Source: Bacteriovoracaceae bacterium (lineage in GTDB: Bacteria > Bdellovibrionota > Bacteriovoracia > Bacteriovoracales > Bacteriovoracaceae). From it: a stretch of DNA of 64,000 bases. The notes under the pieces were generated by a model that was not told the origin of the DNA, did no database searches, and saw only the letters and a list, made by a program, of their open reading frames with translations. Each line of letters starts with the position of its first letter. Position 1 is the first letter of the stretch. This document shows positions 8,395 to 16,602 of this stretch, piece by piece. The position numbers and the translations under genes were made by a program. The stretch is from the NCBI GenBank assembly GCA_947446575.1, contig CANFHC010000006.1, forward strand, positions 1 through 64,000, read 5' to 3'.

Positions 8395-10086
8395 TTATAA
8401 TGTCTTTAAGAAATGAATCAGGTTTTTCTTATCGTCTGGAGTTAAAAGCTCAGCGCCATTATCTCCTAAAAACATTTTTGAATGCCCAATATTTGAAAGC
8501 CCACCCTTTCCAACAACATAAGTTGCTTCAATGTCTTTCAGCCATGCTTTTGGAATTTTTTCTCCCACAGGATATCCAACACAGTCTTGGTCAAAATCTG
8601 TCGCAATATTGTTGGCCGGACCGTTGACGAAAGTCTTTGGACGTTCTTCAGGCTTAGTTAAAAGCGCGCAAAGATTCGGTATAGAATTATTATGCATATA
8701 AGGATAGCGCGACCAAACTCCAACTAGCGGAGGTGGTACGTATCCATCTTGAGGTACAACTTTGGTTTTCATCCATTCAGAGATCGCAAGTTTATTAAGT
8801 GAGTCTGCAAAAGCCTTGATCCCTTCTTTTCTTTGTGGATCGGTGCTCACATCTTTTACTGGAGTTGTTTCATGATACAACACGTTGGTAGTTGCTAAAA
8901 TATCAACGTTGTTTAAGTCGCTAGCATTTTGACCACTCCAAGCTTTTTGATATTCACCATGACATTTCTGGCAACGGTTATTAAAAATCACTTCACCTTT
9001 TTTCGCTCTTTCTAAATCAATTGAACTTGCTGGAAAAAAATCTGTATAGCGTGGAGCTTCTGTTGCAAAAGCTGCAACTGTTAATTCATCAATTGTTTTT
9101 CTATTTTCTTTCATCCATGTTTCTAATTCTTTTAAATCTGCCCCTCTTCCAATTTCATTCCAAAGAATATTAGTAAGAATAGGATTTCCTGCTGTAATAG
9201 ATCCATCAGCAAGCCAGTGAGTTTTATATTTTAAATTCCACCATGGAAGTGGTTTTGAATCTGAAACAAAAGTTTCTAGATCATTATGGCGAGGAAAGCG
9301 CTCAAAGATAGGTGACTTTGTTGCGTAGTCATCTTCATTTCTTAAAGCGAGCGATAAGGCCACTTGAGGCAAAGATGTATCAAGTCCTAAGACCTGTGGA
9401 ACGACAGCCGAGACACTCACGAGATTTTTTTTCGTGCGAGAAAACATGGCAACTTCACCTTCAGTTGCATTAGCTCCAACTTTAAAAATAGCATTTGGAA
9501 TATAGGGAACCACTCCACGGGCCATATGAAAAAATTTATTCGCGTGTGGGCGTTTATTGGTTAAGCCCATGACAGTTGTTCCAAAAAGATTTGCCGAATG
9601 ACATGCAAAACAACTAAAAGTTAAACCCTTACTTCCGTCTTTTGCTGTTACTAAACCAGCTCCAACAGAGAACTGATCTTTTTTCCCATTGGGGTAAGGC
9701 ATTTTATAAATACCAATTGAGTCCTCTGAATTAAACTGATTAAGCCCTAACCAATCGTAGAGTTCACTCTCCGTTTTAAATCCTGTGTACTCTTTTCCCA
9801 TTTGTAAAATGAGTTTCTTAATGGGGTTACCTGAGTCAGCTTTAAAAAAATTTAGTAGTGGTTGATAAGGAATGAGGAGTCCTGTTACAGACACAGGATA
9901 TTTCATCGCATGTTTATAACCTTCAGTTTTCATCTGCTCTAAAGTCACTGGATCCAAATTATAAATATTTGCGCGGTTAGTTCCTTTTGGAATAACAGCT
10001 TGGTCTGACCAGTCAGCCGTGTAGGGCGTGTAATCGGCATGAGCATTTAAAGAAATTAAGCTAAAGAGCAAGCCTAGTAAAAACAT
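8395..10086 (-). CDS. Exported di-heme c-type cytochrome, peroxidase / RoxA-like
   Basis: Periplasmic protein with two covalent haem sites: CFACH at residues 159-163 and CQKCH near residue 370. Start ATG 10086 is chosen because GGAGG lies just upstream and the protein then opens with a clean signal peptide (FLLGLLFSLISLNAHA); the ORF beginning at 10146 adds 20 residues without support. The spacing of two CxxCH motifs over about 210 residues and the 563-aa length recall the di-haem cytochrome c peroxidase / MauG / RoxA superfamily. The haem ligands and the substrate cannot be assigned from sequence. It would act as an electron-transfer or oxidising enzyme in the periplasm. It appears monocistronic. 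Confidence 0.85.
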   Translation of the reverse strand: MFLLGLLFSLISLNAHADYTPYTADWSDQAVIPKGTNRANIYNLDPVTLEQMKTEGYKHAMKYPVSVTGLLIPYQPLLNFFKADSGNPIKKLILQMGKEYTGFKTESELYDWLGLNQFNSEDSIGIYKMPYPNGKKDQFSVGAGLVTAKDGSKGLTFSCFACHSANLFGTTVMGLTNKRPHANKFFHMARGVVPYIPNAIFKVGANATEGEVAMFSRTKKNLVSVSAVVPQVLGLDTSLPQVALSLALRNEDDYATKSPIFERFPRHNDLETFVSDSKPLPWWNLKYKTHWLADGSITAGNPILTNILWNEIGRGADLKELETWMKENRKTIDELTVAAFATEAPRYTDFFPASSIDLERAKKGEVIFNNRCQKCHGEYQKAWSGQNASDLNNVDILATTNVLYHETTPVKDVSTDPQRKEGIKAFADSLNKLAISEWMKTKVVPQDGYVPPPLVGVWSRYPYMHNNSIPNLCALLTKPEERPKTFVNGPANNIATDFDQDCVGYPVGEKIPKAWLKDIEATYVVGKGGLSNIGHSKMFLGDNGAELLTPDDKKNLIHFLKTL

Positions 10087-10187
10087 ATTTCCTCCAATGG
10101 AAAGACGCTCAAAATCTAGCTTTTCTATTGGGCTTCTACAATGCATTGTTGGAAGTTGTAAGGAAATGAGAGCAGTCTTTAATGCCT

Positions 10188-11795
10188 CTAGCTATTTTTT
10201 AGATCTTTCTCCATCTCAACAGCTTCCAAATAAGGGGCAACTTGTTCGTATCCACCTTCGAAGTTTTGCAGTTTTCCTTCTTCTAATAACCAAATCTTAT
10301 TCGTTACCGTTGATAAAAATGTTCTATCGTGACTAATTAAAATAACTGCTCCCTGGAAAGCTCCAAGTTTTTCTTCCAGAATTTGAATCGTCTCTAAATC
10401 TAAATCGTTGGTAGGCTCATCGAAAATAAGAATGTCTCCCACGCGAGTTAAATTTAAAGCAAGTTGAAGTCTGCTTTTTTCTCCCCCCGAAAAAGTCTTT
10501 AGTGGGCGATGAATATCATCGCGGTGAAAAAGAAAACTTTCAAAATAAGAAAACACATGTCTTTTAGATCCATCTGGAAGTTCCACAAAGTCTGATCCAT
10601 CGCCTAAAACTTTAAAGGGAGTGCTATCGACTTCTAGTTCATCTCTTTTTTGTGAAAAGTATTGAACTTGCAACCCATCGGCGGTTTTCATTTTTCCTTT
10701 TGACGGAGAAAATTCTTCTAAAATTAATTTAAGTAAAGTCGTCTTCCCGACACCATTATTTCCAAGCAAACCAATCTTATTACCTTTTTGAATTTCGCCG
10801 GTGATGTTATCAAAAAGAGTTTTTTGCCCTGGGTATCCAAAACTCATCTCTGCAAAAGAAGCCAGAACTTTGGTCTGACGATTTGATTTCGACAAAGTGA
10901 GATCTAGATTTCTTTTTGCTTCAGATTTAATAGTTCCTACGCGATCTTTTAAAACATTGAAGTCTTCAACACGTTTTTTACTTCTTGTCCTGCGGGCCTT
11001 AACTCCTTGTCGCATCCAAGCTTGTTCACGCTCTAAATTGTTTTTTAATTTCTCCAAGAGCTGCATTTTTGAATGTTCTGACTCTTCTAAAAATTGCAGA
11101 TAGTCGGTATAAGAACCCGTAAAACTTTCAATGACTCCATTTTGAATATGTAAAATTCTTTTAGTGAGTTTAGAAAGTAAATAGCGATCATGTGTAATAA
11201 GCATAAATGCTTTTTGAGTTGAACTTAATTCATCTTCAAAAAGTCTAATGGTCTCGATATCCAAATGGTTGGTTGGTTCATCCCATAAAATAAGATTGGC
11301 AATACTAGAGAGTCCAAGGCTTAAAAGAATTTTCTTTTGCTCACCACCTGAGAGTTCAGTGACAACTTTATCGAGGTCATGAAGATTAAAATATTTTAAA
11401 TACGACTCGTAGTTTTGAATAAGTTCCCATCCATGATGTTGCTCAAAATCTTCTAGTGAATTTTCAAACATAACTTTTAAGTCAGGATAAAAAACAAAAA
11501 AATAGTCATTGATGGTTAAACCTTCGTGACCTTCTAATGGCAATTCTTGAGGAACATAAAAAAGTGAGAAGCGCTGATTGTCTTCTCCTCGTGCTTTATG
11601 AAATTCAAAAGGCGGTGTCGTATGATCGGTTACGATCTGGCCGTTTAAAATTTTAAAGAGAGTTGATTTCCCTTTACCATTAAGTCCTAAAAGTCCTATG
11701 CGATCACCGACATTGACTGTGAGCTGAGCATTTTTGAAAATAGTTTTTAACCCAAAATTCAGCGAGATGTTTTTTAAATTACAGAGGATACTCAT
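10188..11795 (-). CDS. ABC-F family ATPase (Uup-like, short)
   Basis: Soluble twin-ATPase of the ABC-F class, which acts on ribosomes or nucleic acid and has no membrane domain. Domain 1 shows Walker A GLNGKGKST, signature LSGGEQKK and Walker B LILWDEPTNHLD. Domain 2 shows GNNGVGKTT, FSGGEKSRLQ and LIFDEPTNDLD. A basic inter-domain linker (RQGVKARRTRSKKR) is typical of Uup. At 535 aa it lacks the C-terminal coiled-coil DNA-binding domain of full Uup (about 635 aa). It begins 1 bp after the stop of the methyltransferase gene, with AAGGA in that gene's last codons serving as ribosome site, so translation is coupled. Confidence 0.93.
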   Translation of the reverse strand: MSILCNLKNISLNFGLKTIFKNAQLTVNVGDRIGLLGLNGKGKSTLFKILNGQIVTDHTTPPFEFHKARGEDNQRFSLFYVPQELPLEGHEGLTINDYFFVFYPDLKVMFENSLEDFEQHHGWELIQNYESYLKYFNLHDLDKVVTELSGGEQKKILLSLGLSSIANLILWDEPTNHLDIETIRLFEDELSSTQKAFMLITHDRYLLSKLTKRILHIQNGVIESFTGSYTDYLQFLEESEHSKMQLLEKLKNNLEREQAWMRQGVKARRTRSKKRVEDFNVLKDRVGTIKSEAKRNLDLTLSKSNRQTKVLASFAEMSFGYPGQKTLFDNITGEIQKGNKIGLLGNNGVGKTTLLKLILEEFSPSKGKMKTADGLQVQYFSQKRDELEVDSTPFKVLGDGSDFVELPDGSKRHVFSYFESFLFHRDDIHRPLKTFSGGEKSRLQLALNLTRVGDILIFDEPTNDLDLETIQILEEKLGAFQGAVILISHDRTFLSTVTNKIWLLEEGKLQNFEGGYEQVAPYLEAVEMEKDLKNS

Positions 11796-11796
11796 T

Positions 11797-12393
11797 CTAT
11801 TCCTTCATGAAAACTAATCTGGTGTAGACGAGCATTCTATTGTTAGCTGGCATTTCGAAATCTTTAAAAAGGGCAAAACCGTTTTTCAGCATGGCCGCAT
11901 TCACATCTTCAAAGGCCCTGATGCCACTCTGTGGATCGCGCTCTTTAATTATTTTATCAAATATAGCGTTGCTCTCGCAGGTGTAGGTTCCGTTATAATT
12001 AAAAGGACCGTAGATGGCGACTTGTGAGCCTTCTCTTAATCTAGCTCCTAAAGTCTTTATGAGACTCTTACACTGCTTCCACCCCATGATGTGAAAGGTA
12101 TTAGCTGTAAAAACTAAATCGTATGAATAGCGGGGAAAATCGTCTTTTCCAATCTCATAAGGCATAGGCCCTCTGACGTTGGGCAGTTTAGAAGCATCTA
12201 AGAGCGATCTGATGTCCCCACATTTTGTAAGAACATCAGAAGTCGTCCAAACAACATTTTTTAAATTTTTGGCAAAATACACCGCGTGCTCGCCAGTGCC
12301 GGAGCCCACTTCAAAAACTCTAGTATCTTCCGCACTCATCACTTCTTTTAAAACAGCGAGAATGGGATCACGATTCTGCTCGAATGCACTCAT
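11797..12393 (-). CDS. DUF938-type SAM-dependent methyltransferase
   Basis: Class I methyltransferase-like protein. SAM motif I is FEVGSGTGEHAVYFA, and the NRDPIL N-terminus plus FTANTFHIMGW (in place of motif IV) are characteristic of the DUF938 family as I know it. It is 198 aa with no membrane segments. The substrate is unknown; members are widespread in proteobacteria. It lies 2 bp after gltX and 1 bp before the ABC-F gene, so the three form a unit (gltX, DUF938, ABC-F) compatible with a translation-related role by association only. Confidence 0.88.
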   Translation of the reverse strand: MSAFEQNRDPILAVLKEVMSAEDTRVFEVGSGTGEHAVYFAKNLKNVVWTTSDVLTKCGDIRSLLDASKLPNVRGPMPYEIGKDDFPRYSYDLVFTANTFHIMGWKQCKSLIKTLGARLREGSQVAIYGPFNYNGTYTCESNAIFDKIIKERDPQSGIRAFEDVNAAMLKNGFALFKDFEMPANNRMLVYTRLVFMKE

Positions 12394-12395
12394 GA

Positions 12396-13832
12396 TTAAA
12401 GCTTTATTCTTGTTGCTAAAACTTCAAGAGGAGTTAGAGGAATGATAAATTTTAAATCAGAGCCATGAGCTTGATGAGTAAGAACTGCTCTCATTCCCAT
12501 AAAAAGAGGTTTGCCTTTAATTTTTAGCTCGCCTTTTACGTGCTCACTCCAAATATTATAATCTTCTACAGTCACAAATTTTTTCTTGTTCACGAGTGCG
12601 ATTTCAATTTCTCCGCGCAGGTATTCGCGGATCTTTGGAGTTGTTTCCCACCCTATCGCTTCTTTGTATTCAGCATCTTCTGAAACATTAGTAGTAAAAA
12701 GAATTTCAACGAGTCCTAGTAGATCCTGAAAGAAGTTCATTTTTTCTTTGAAAACCGTAATGGTACGAAGTTTCCATCCTTCATCCATTTTATGAAACGG
12801 ATGATTCACTGGAATTGTCTTTTCTGCTTCAATTAAAATAGATTCAATCGGCAGAGCACGTACATGCTGACCATTGATGAAGTTTAATTTATTTACATCG
12901 TAAATCGCCGAAGATTTTGTAAAACGATTTAAGTTAAAAAGTGTCCCCAATGTTTGCGGATCAAAAACATCTAATTCGTTGGGATGCGACCAACCTAAAA
13001 GACAAAGGTAATTTAGAAGTGCCGTCGGAAGGTAATTCATCTCTTGATAAAGCCTCACAGAAGTTGCTCCATGACGCTTAGATAATTTCTGACGATCTTC
13101 TCCAATTAACAGAGAGACGTGAGAGAATTCCGGAATTTTTTCTCCGAAAGCTTCATACAACATAAGCTGACGTAGAGTATTATTCAAATGCTCTTCAGCG
13201 CGAATAACGTGAGTGATTTTCATTGAAGAATCATCAACGACTACAGCGAAGTTATAAACAGGAATTCCGTTAGCTCTCATGATGACGAAGTCACCAACCA
13301 TTCCTTCAGGAAATGTGACATGTCCACGAACACCATCTTGAAAGTCGTAAGATTTATTTTGCACGTGAAAACGAATAACGGCTTCTTCCCCTTTGGCTAT
13401 TCTAGCAGCCGAATCAGCGCGAGTTATATGTCTACAAGTTCCATCATAAACTGGTGGAAGATTATTTTTTTCTGCATGTTCTTTTTTTGCAGTCAATTCT
13501 GCTTCAGTACAAAAACACGGGTAAGCATGTTTTTTCTCAATTAATTTATCTGACCAAGCTTTATAAATATGTAGACGTTCTGATTGTCTGTATGGCCCAT
13601 ACTCTCCACCGACATCTGGCCCTTCATCGTGAGTGATGCCAAGCCATTTTAAATCTTCAATTTGTGCCGTTTCAAATTTTCTCTCTGATCTCTCAGTATC
13701 AGTGTCTTCAATACGAAGAATGTATTTTCCACCCATCGCTTTGGCGAAAAGTTGGTTATACATTGCTGTTCTTGCTCCACCGATGTGAAGATAACCAGTA
13801 GGACTTGGGGCAAAACGTACACGGACAGTCAT
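12396..13832 (-). CDS. gltX: Glutamyl-tRNA synthetase
   Basis: Charges tRNA-Glu with glutamate. The class I signature is FAPSPTGYLHIGG (HIGH as HIGG) near residues 8-19, and KLSKRHG is the KMSKS loop. The glutamate-specific block RIEDTDTERS is present, as are the C-terminal anticodon-binding helices. At 478 aa it is full length, excluding GluQ-RS (which lacks the anticodon domain). The start is preceded by GGAG. It is first of a tight three-gene minus-strand unit. A CPCFC-like cysteine pair (YPCFCTEAEL) in the insertion is present, as in many bacterial GltX. Confidence 0.97.
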   Translation of the reverse strand: MTVRVRFAPSPTGYLHIGGARTAMYNQLFAKAMGGKYILRIEDTDTERSERKFETAQIEDLKWLGITHDEGPDVGGEYGPYRQSERLHIYKAWSDKLIEKKHAYPCFCTEAELTAKKEHAEKNNLPPVYDGTCRHITRADSAARIAKGEEAVIRFHVQNKSYDFQDGVRGHVTFPEGMVGDFVIMRANGIPVYNFAVVVDDSSMKITHVIRAEEHLNNTLRQLMLYEAFGEKIPEFSHVSLLIGEDRQKLSKRHGATSVRLYQEMNYLPTALLNYLCLLGWSHPNELDVFDPQTLGTLFNLNRFTKSSAIYDVNKLNFINGQHVRALPIESILIEAEKTIPVNHPFHKMDEGWKLRTITVFKEKMNFFQDLLGLVEILFTTNVSEDAEYKEAIGWETTPKIREYLRGEIEIALVNKKKFVTVEDYNIWSEHVKGELKIKGKPLFMGMRAVLTHQAHGSDLKFIIPLTPLEVLATRIKL

Positions 13833-13891
13833 TGGAGTACTCCATTTCTAATTTTTAAGAGTGAAATGTATCATAAATTTGTGGGTTTTGA

Positions 13892-15334
13892 CTAGTAAAC
13901 GAGCATGCGTGGCTCAGTCATTTCTTCCATAGCGTAGTGCACACCTTCACGCCCTAAACCAGAATCTTTCACTCCGCCGTAAGGCATAGAATCGACTCGA
14001 AACCCTGGAACTGAATTAATTAACAACGCACCTACTTCCAAATGCTCATGAGCGTATTTCATCTGAGAGATTTGATTGGTGAATAGGCCCGCTTGCAATC
14101 CGTAGCGCGAACGATTGACGACACGAATGACTTCATCGAAATACTGCACCTTCTCAATGACAGCAACTGGTCCAAAAACTTCTTCGCAAACAATTTTCAT
14201 ATCTTCTTGAGTGTTAGTTATGAGGGTCGGTGCATACATATTGTGTTCGAGATCAACAATCTCTCCCCCGAATAGGACTTGCGCGCCTTTGTTTTTCGCT
14301 TCATTAATCCAATCGTGAATGCGCTCTAAATGGATGCGATCTATAAGTGGCCCCACAGTCACACCCTCTGCTGCCGGAGTTCCCATTTTTAATTCACTGA
14401 CTGCCACTTTAAATTTTTCGATAAACACATCAAAGATGGATTGATCTACAAAAATTCTTTGCACTGAAATGCAAACTTGTCCTGAATACAAATAAGCACC
14501 ATGGGCAATGGCCTTAACCGCTTCATCGATATTTCCAGAGCGATCTACAATCACAGCGGCATTTCCACCTAGCTCCAATAACACTTTTTTCTTTCCAGCT
14601 TTAGCTTTTAAACTCCAACCCACATCTGCTGAACCAGTAAATGAAAGCATTTTTATTCGTTCATCTTTTAACATCAACTCTGCTTCTTCGTTTTTACAAA
14701 TTACAACATTTAGAACTCCCGGCGGCACGCCAACACGCTTACATAATGAAGCTAATGCTAGAGCAGTAAGTGGAGTATAAGGAGAAGGTTTTAAAATAAC
14801 AGTACAACCGGCGGCCAGTGCAGGACCTACTTTATGCATGGCCAAGTTCAAAGGAAAATTAAAAGGTGAAATCGCAAGTACAGGACCTACGGGAAAGCGC
14901 TTTGTGAAGGCCGTCTTTCCTACTCCTGCCCCATATTCCATAGGAACAGTTTCACCTGTCATGCGCATTGCTTCGTCAGCTGAAAATTGTAGCACCATTA
15001 TAGAGCGCTCAATTTCAGCTCGAGCATAATCGAGTGGCTTACCAGCTTCTGAAACGATGAGATTAATAAATTTTTCTTTTTCAAGAATGAGGCCATCTCT
15101 AATTTTTAGTAGAAGATCCCGACGCTCTTGAGCACTCAAGCGAGAATAGGTTTGGAAGGCTTGAACGGAATTTGAAATCGCAAATTGCACTTCGCTGGCA
15201 TCAGCGTAAGGGATCGTGGCAATAATATTTTGATCGTATTTATTTTTAACGGATAAGATATTGGTAGTTGAATGACCAATCCATTCGTTGTTAATAAAAC
15301 TTTTAGCTTGGAGAATATCGCGATTGAGTTCCAT
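13892..15334 (-). CDS. NAD(P)-dependent aldehyde dehydrogenase
   Basis: Soluble ALDH-superfamily enzyme oxidising an aldehyde to the acid. The catalytic Cys lies in SGQVCISVQRI, the general-base Glu in LLELGGNAA, and the nucleotide site in SFTGSADVGW with ILKPSPYTP upstream. The C-terminus MPYGGVKDSGLGREGVHYAMEEMTEPRML resembles the lactaldehyde / non-phosphorylating GAPDH (GapN-like) branch, but the substrate is not decidable. The length of 480 aa is normal. AGGAAG precedes the start. It is separate from gltX (59-bp gap) and probably has its own promoter. A second, different ALDH lies at 48.4 kb. Confidence 0.92.
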   Translation of the reverse strand: MELNRDILQAKSFINNEWIGHSTTNILSVKNKYDQNIIATIPYADASEVQFAISNSVQAFQTYSRLSAQERRDLLLKIRDGLILEKEKFINLIVSEAGKPLDYARAEIERSIMVLQFSADEAMRMTGETVPMEYGAGVGKTAFTKRFPVGPVLAISPFNFPLNLAMHKVGPALAAGCTVILKPSPYTPLTALALASLCKRVGVPPGVLNVVICKNEEAELMLKDERIKMLSFTGSADVGWSLKAKAGKKKVLLELGGNAAVIVDRSGNIDEAVKAIAHGAYLYSGQVCISVQRIFVDQSIFDVFIEKFKVAVSELKMGTPAAEGVTVGPLIDRIHLERIHDWINEAKNKGAQVLFGGEIVDLEHNMYAPTLITNTQEDMKIVCEEVFGPVAVIEKVQYFDEVIRVVNRSRYGLQAGLFTNQISQMKYAHEHLEVGALLINSVPGFRVDSMPYGGVKDSGLGREGVHYAMEEMTEPRMLVY

Positions 15335-15384
15335 TTTTTATCTTCCTAGATAATATTTATGAAACTCTAGTCTAGCTAAAAAAC

Positions 15385-15639
15385 TTAAAGCCCAAAAGGA
15401 GAATCTGATGCTTCAGATTGGGTCTTGGATCTCATTGCGAGGCCGCGGGCAAAAGTAAGATGTTCCTTTAGGAATCTTCGCTCACCTAAATGAAACAGTT
15501 CAATGCTGTGAACATGGCACAATTTTACTGGTGCCACAGCTCCTTTAAAAACTTTATAAAGATTATTGGATGTCAAAACTTTTTTAGGCCCGTTCATAAA
15601 CAAGTAATCACTGCCTTCACTTTTGCAAACTTCACACAT
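15385..15639 (-). CDS. Small Cys-rich protein, possible zinc ribbon
   Basis: Unrecognised 84-aa protein. It begins MCEVCKSEGSD, and a later LCHVHSIELFH segment supplies Cys/His, so a C-x2-C ... C-x-H metal site is plausible. There are no membrane segments. GAGGG lies about 10 nt before the ATG. It is 50 bp upstream of the aldehyde dehydrogenase on the same strand, so it could be co-transcribed. Confidence 0.7.
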   Translation of the reverse strand: MCEVCKSEGSDYLFMNGPKKVLTSNNLYKVFKGAVAPVKLCHVHSIELFHLGERRFLKEHLTFARGLAMRSKTQSEASDSPFGL

Positions 15640-15900
15640 GAGCTTTAACCCTCGATTTTATACACGCCTGATTATATCGGATTATTTTGGTCAATTCTTT
15701 AGATCTTACTTAAGATTTGTTCACAACCCCTCTAGTTACACACTGTTTCATTAGCAAATTCTCCTCAAATAGATGGCTTTAAACAAAACGCCATTTCCTT
15801 AAAAATGCCCATTATTTGAGTTAATTACTCATTTTTAATTGGTGCTTCTCTCTTTGTTTGCCTATACTTTTGACAAACCTTTACCTGGAATTCGTGGCAC

Positions 15901-16602
15901 TTGGGAAAGAAAACACTTTGGATTTCTTTATTCTCCCTCATCCTCCTACTCGCTTTTTTCGAGTTCACAAACACTGACATCTTAATTCAAGAAAAGCTCT
16001 ACCTTCCATTGGAAAAAACTTGGATCTTAAAAGATCCGGGACTGCATTATCGCGCGCTCTATTACAACTATATTAAAATTCCTATTTACGTTATTGGCCT
16101 TACATCTTTAGTTGCTTGTATTGTTTCTTGGAAGAAAAAAATTTGGCTTGAATACCGCAAAGGTTTATTGATAATCACACTTAGTTTAATTATTTTGCCT
16201 CTGGGAGTTGGAGTCATTGGAAAAGCCGTCACCAATGTTCAATGTCCAGATGACCTCAGTCATTTTGCAGGCAAAATTCCTTACGTAAAACTTTTTGAAT
16301 CATATCCATACAATCCCAACTCTCCAGATCATAAATGGCCACGCGGGCATTGTTATCCAGCAGGCCATGCCTCAGGGGGATTTGCATTATTATCTCTAGT
16401 TTGTTTTTTTAAATCGAGAAAATATAAATTCTTAGCTTTCATGCTTGCTATGGGCATGGGATGGACAATGGGAGTTTATCAAATGCTTCGTGGAGCTCAC
16501 TTTCTCAGTCATCACTTAGTAACAATGATTTTAGCATTCATATTAGTTTCTTCATTAAACCTACTTATCAAGGATTTTGATCATGAAAGGATTATCGCTT
16601 AA
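15901..16602 (+). CDS. PAP2-family membrane phosphatase
   Basis: Integral membrane phosphatase of the PAP2 / lipid phosphatase family. It has about six hydrophobic segments and the three active-site signatures in degenerate form: GKAVTNVQCP (motif 1 region), CYPAGHASGGF (motif 2, P-x-GH), and LRGAHFLSHHLVT (motif 3, with R-x5-H and the last His). Dephosphorylation of lipid A, phosphatidate or undecaprenyl-PP are the usual options; the enclosed HKWPRGHCYPAGH segment resembles LpxE/LpxF-type lipid A phosphatases, but this is uncertain. The start is taken as TTG 15901 because no in-frame ATG or GTG fits, and the ribosome site is weak. The end overlaps the transketolase gene by 20 bp. Confidence 0.82.
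   Translation: MGKKTLWISLFSLILLLAFFEFTNTDILIQEKLYLPLEKTWILKDPGLHYRALYYNYIKIPIYVIGLTSLVACIVSWKKKIWLEYRKGLLIITLSLIILPLGVGVIGKAVTNVQCPDDLSHFAGKIPYVKLFESYPYNPNSPDHKWPRGHCYPAGHASGGFALLSLVCFFKSRKYKFLAFMLAMGMGWTMGVYQMLRGAHFLSHHLVTMILAFILVSSLNLLIKDFDHERIIA

Noticed and set aside
12396-13832. GluQ-RS (tRNA-queuosine modifying) instead of GltX
   Set aside because: The protein is full length with the anticodon-binding domain, so GltX is right.
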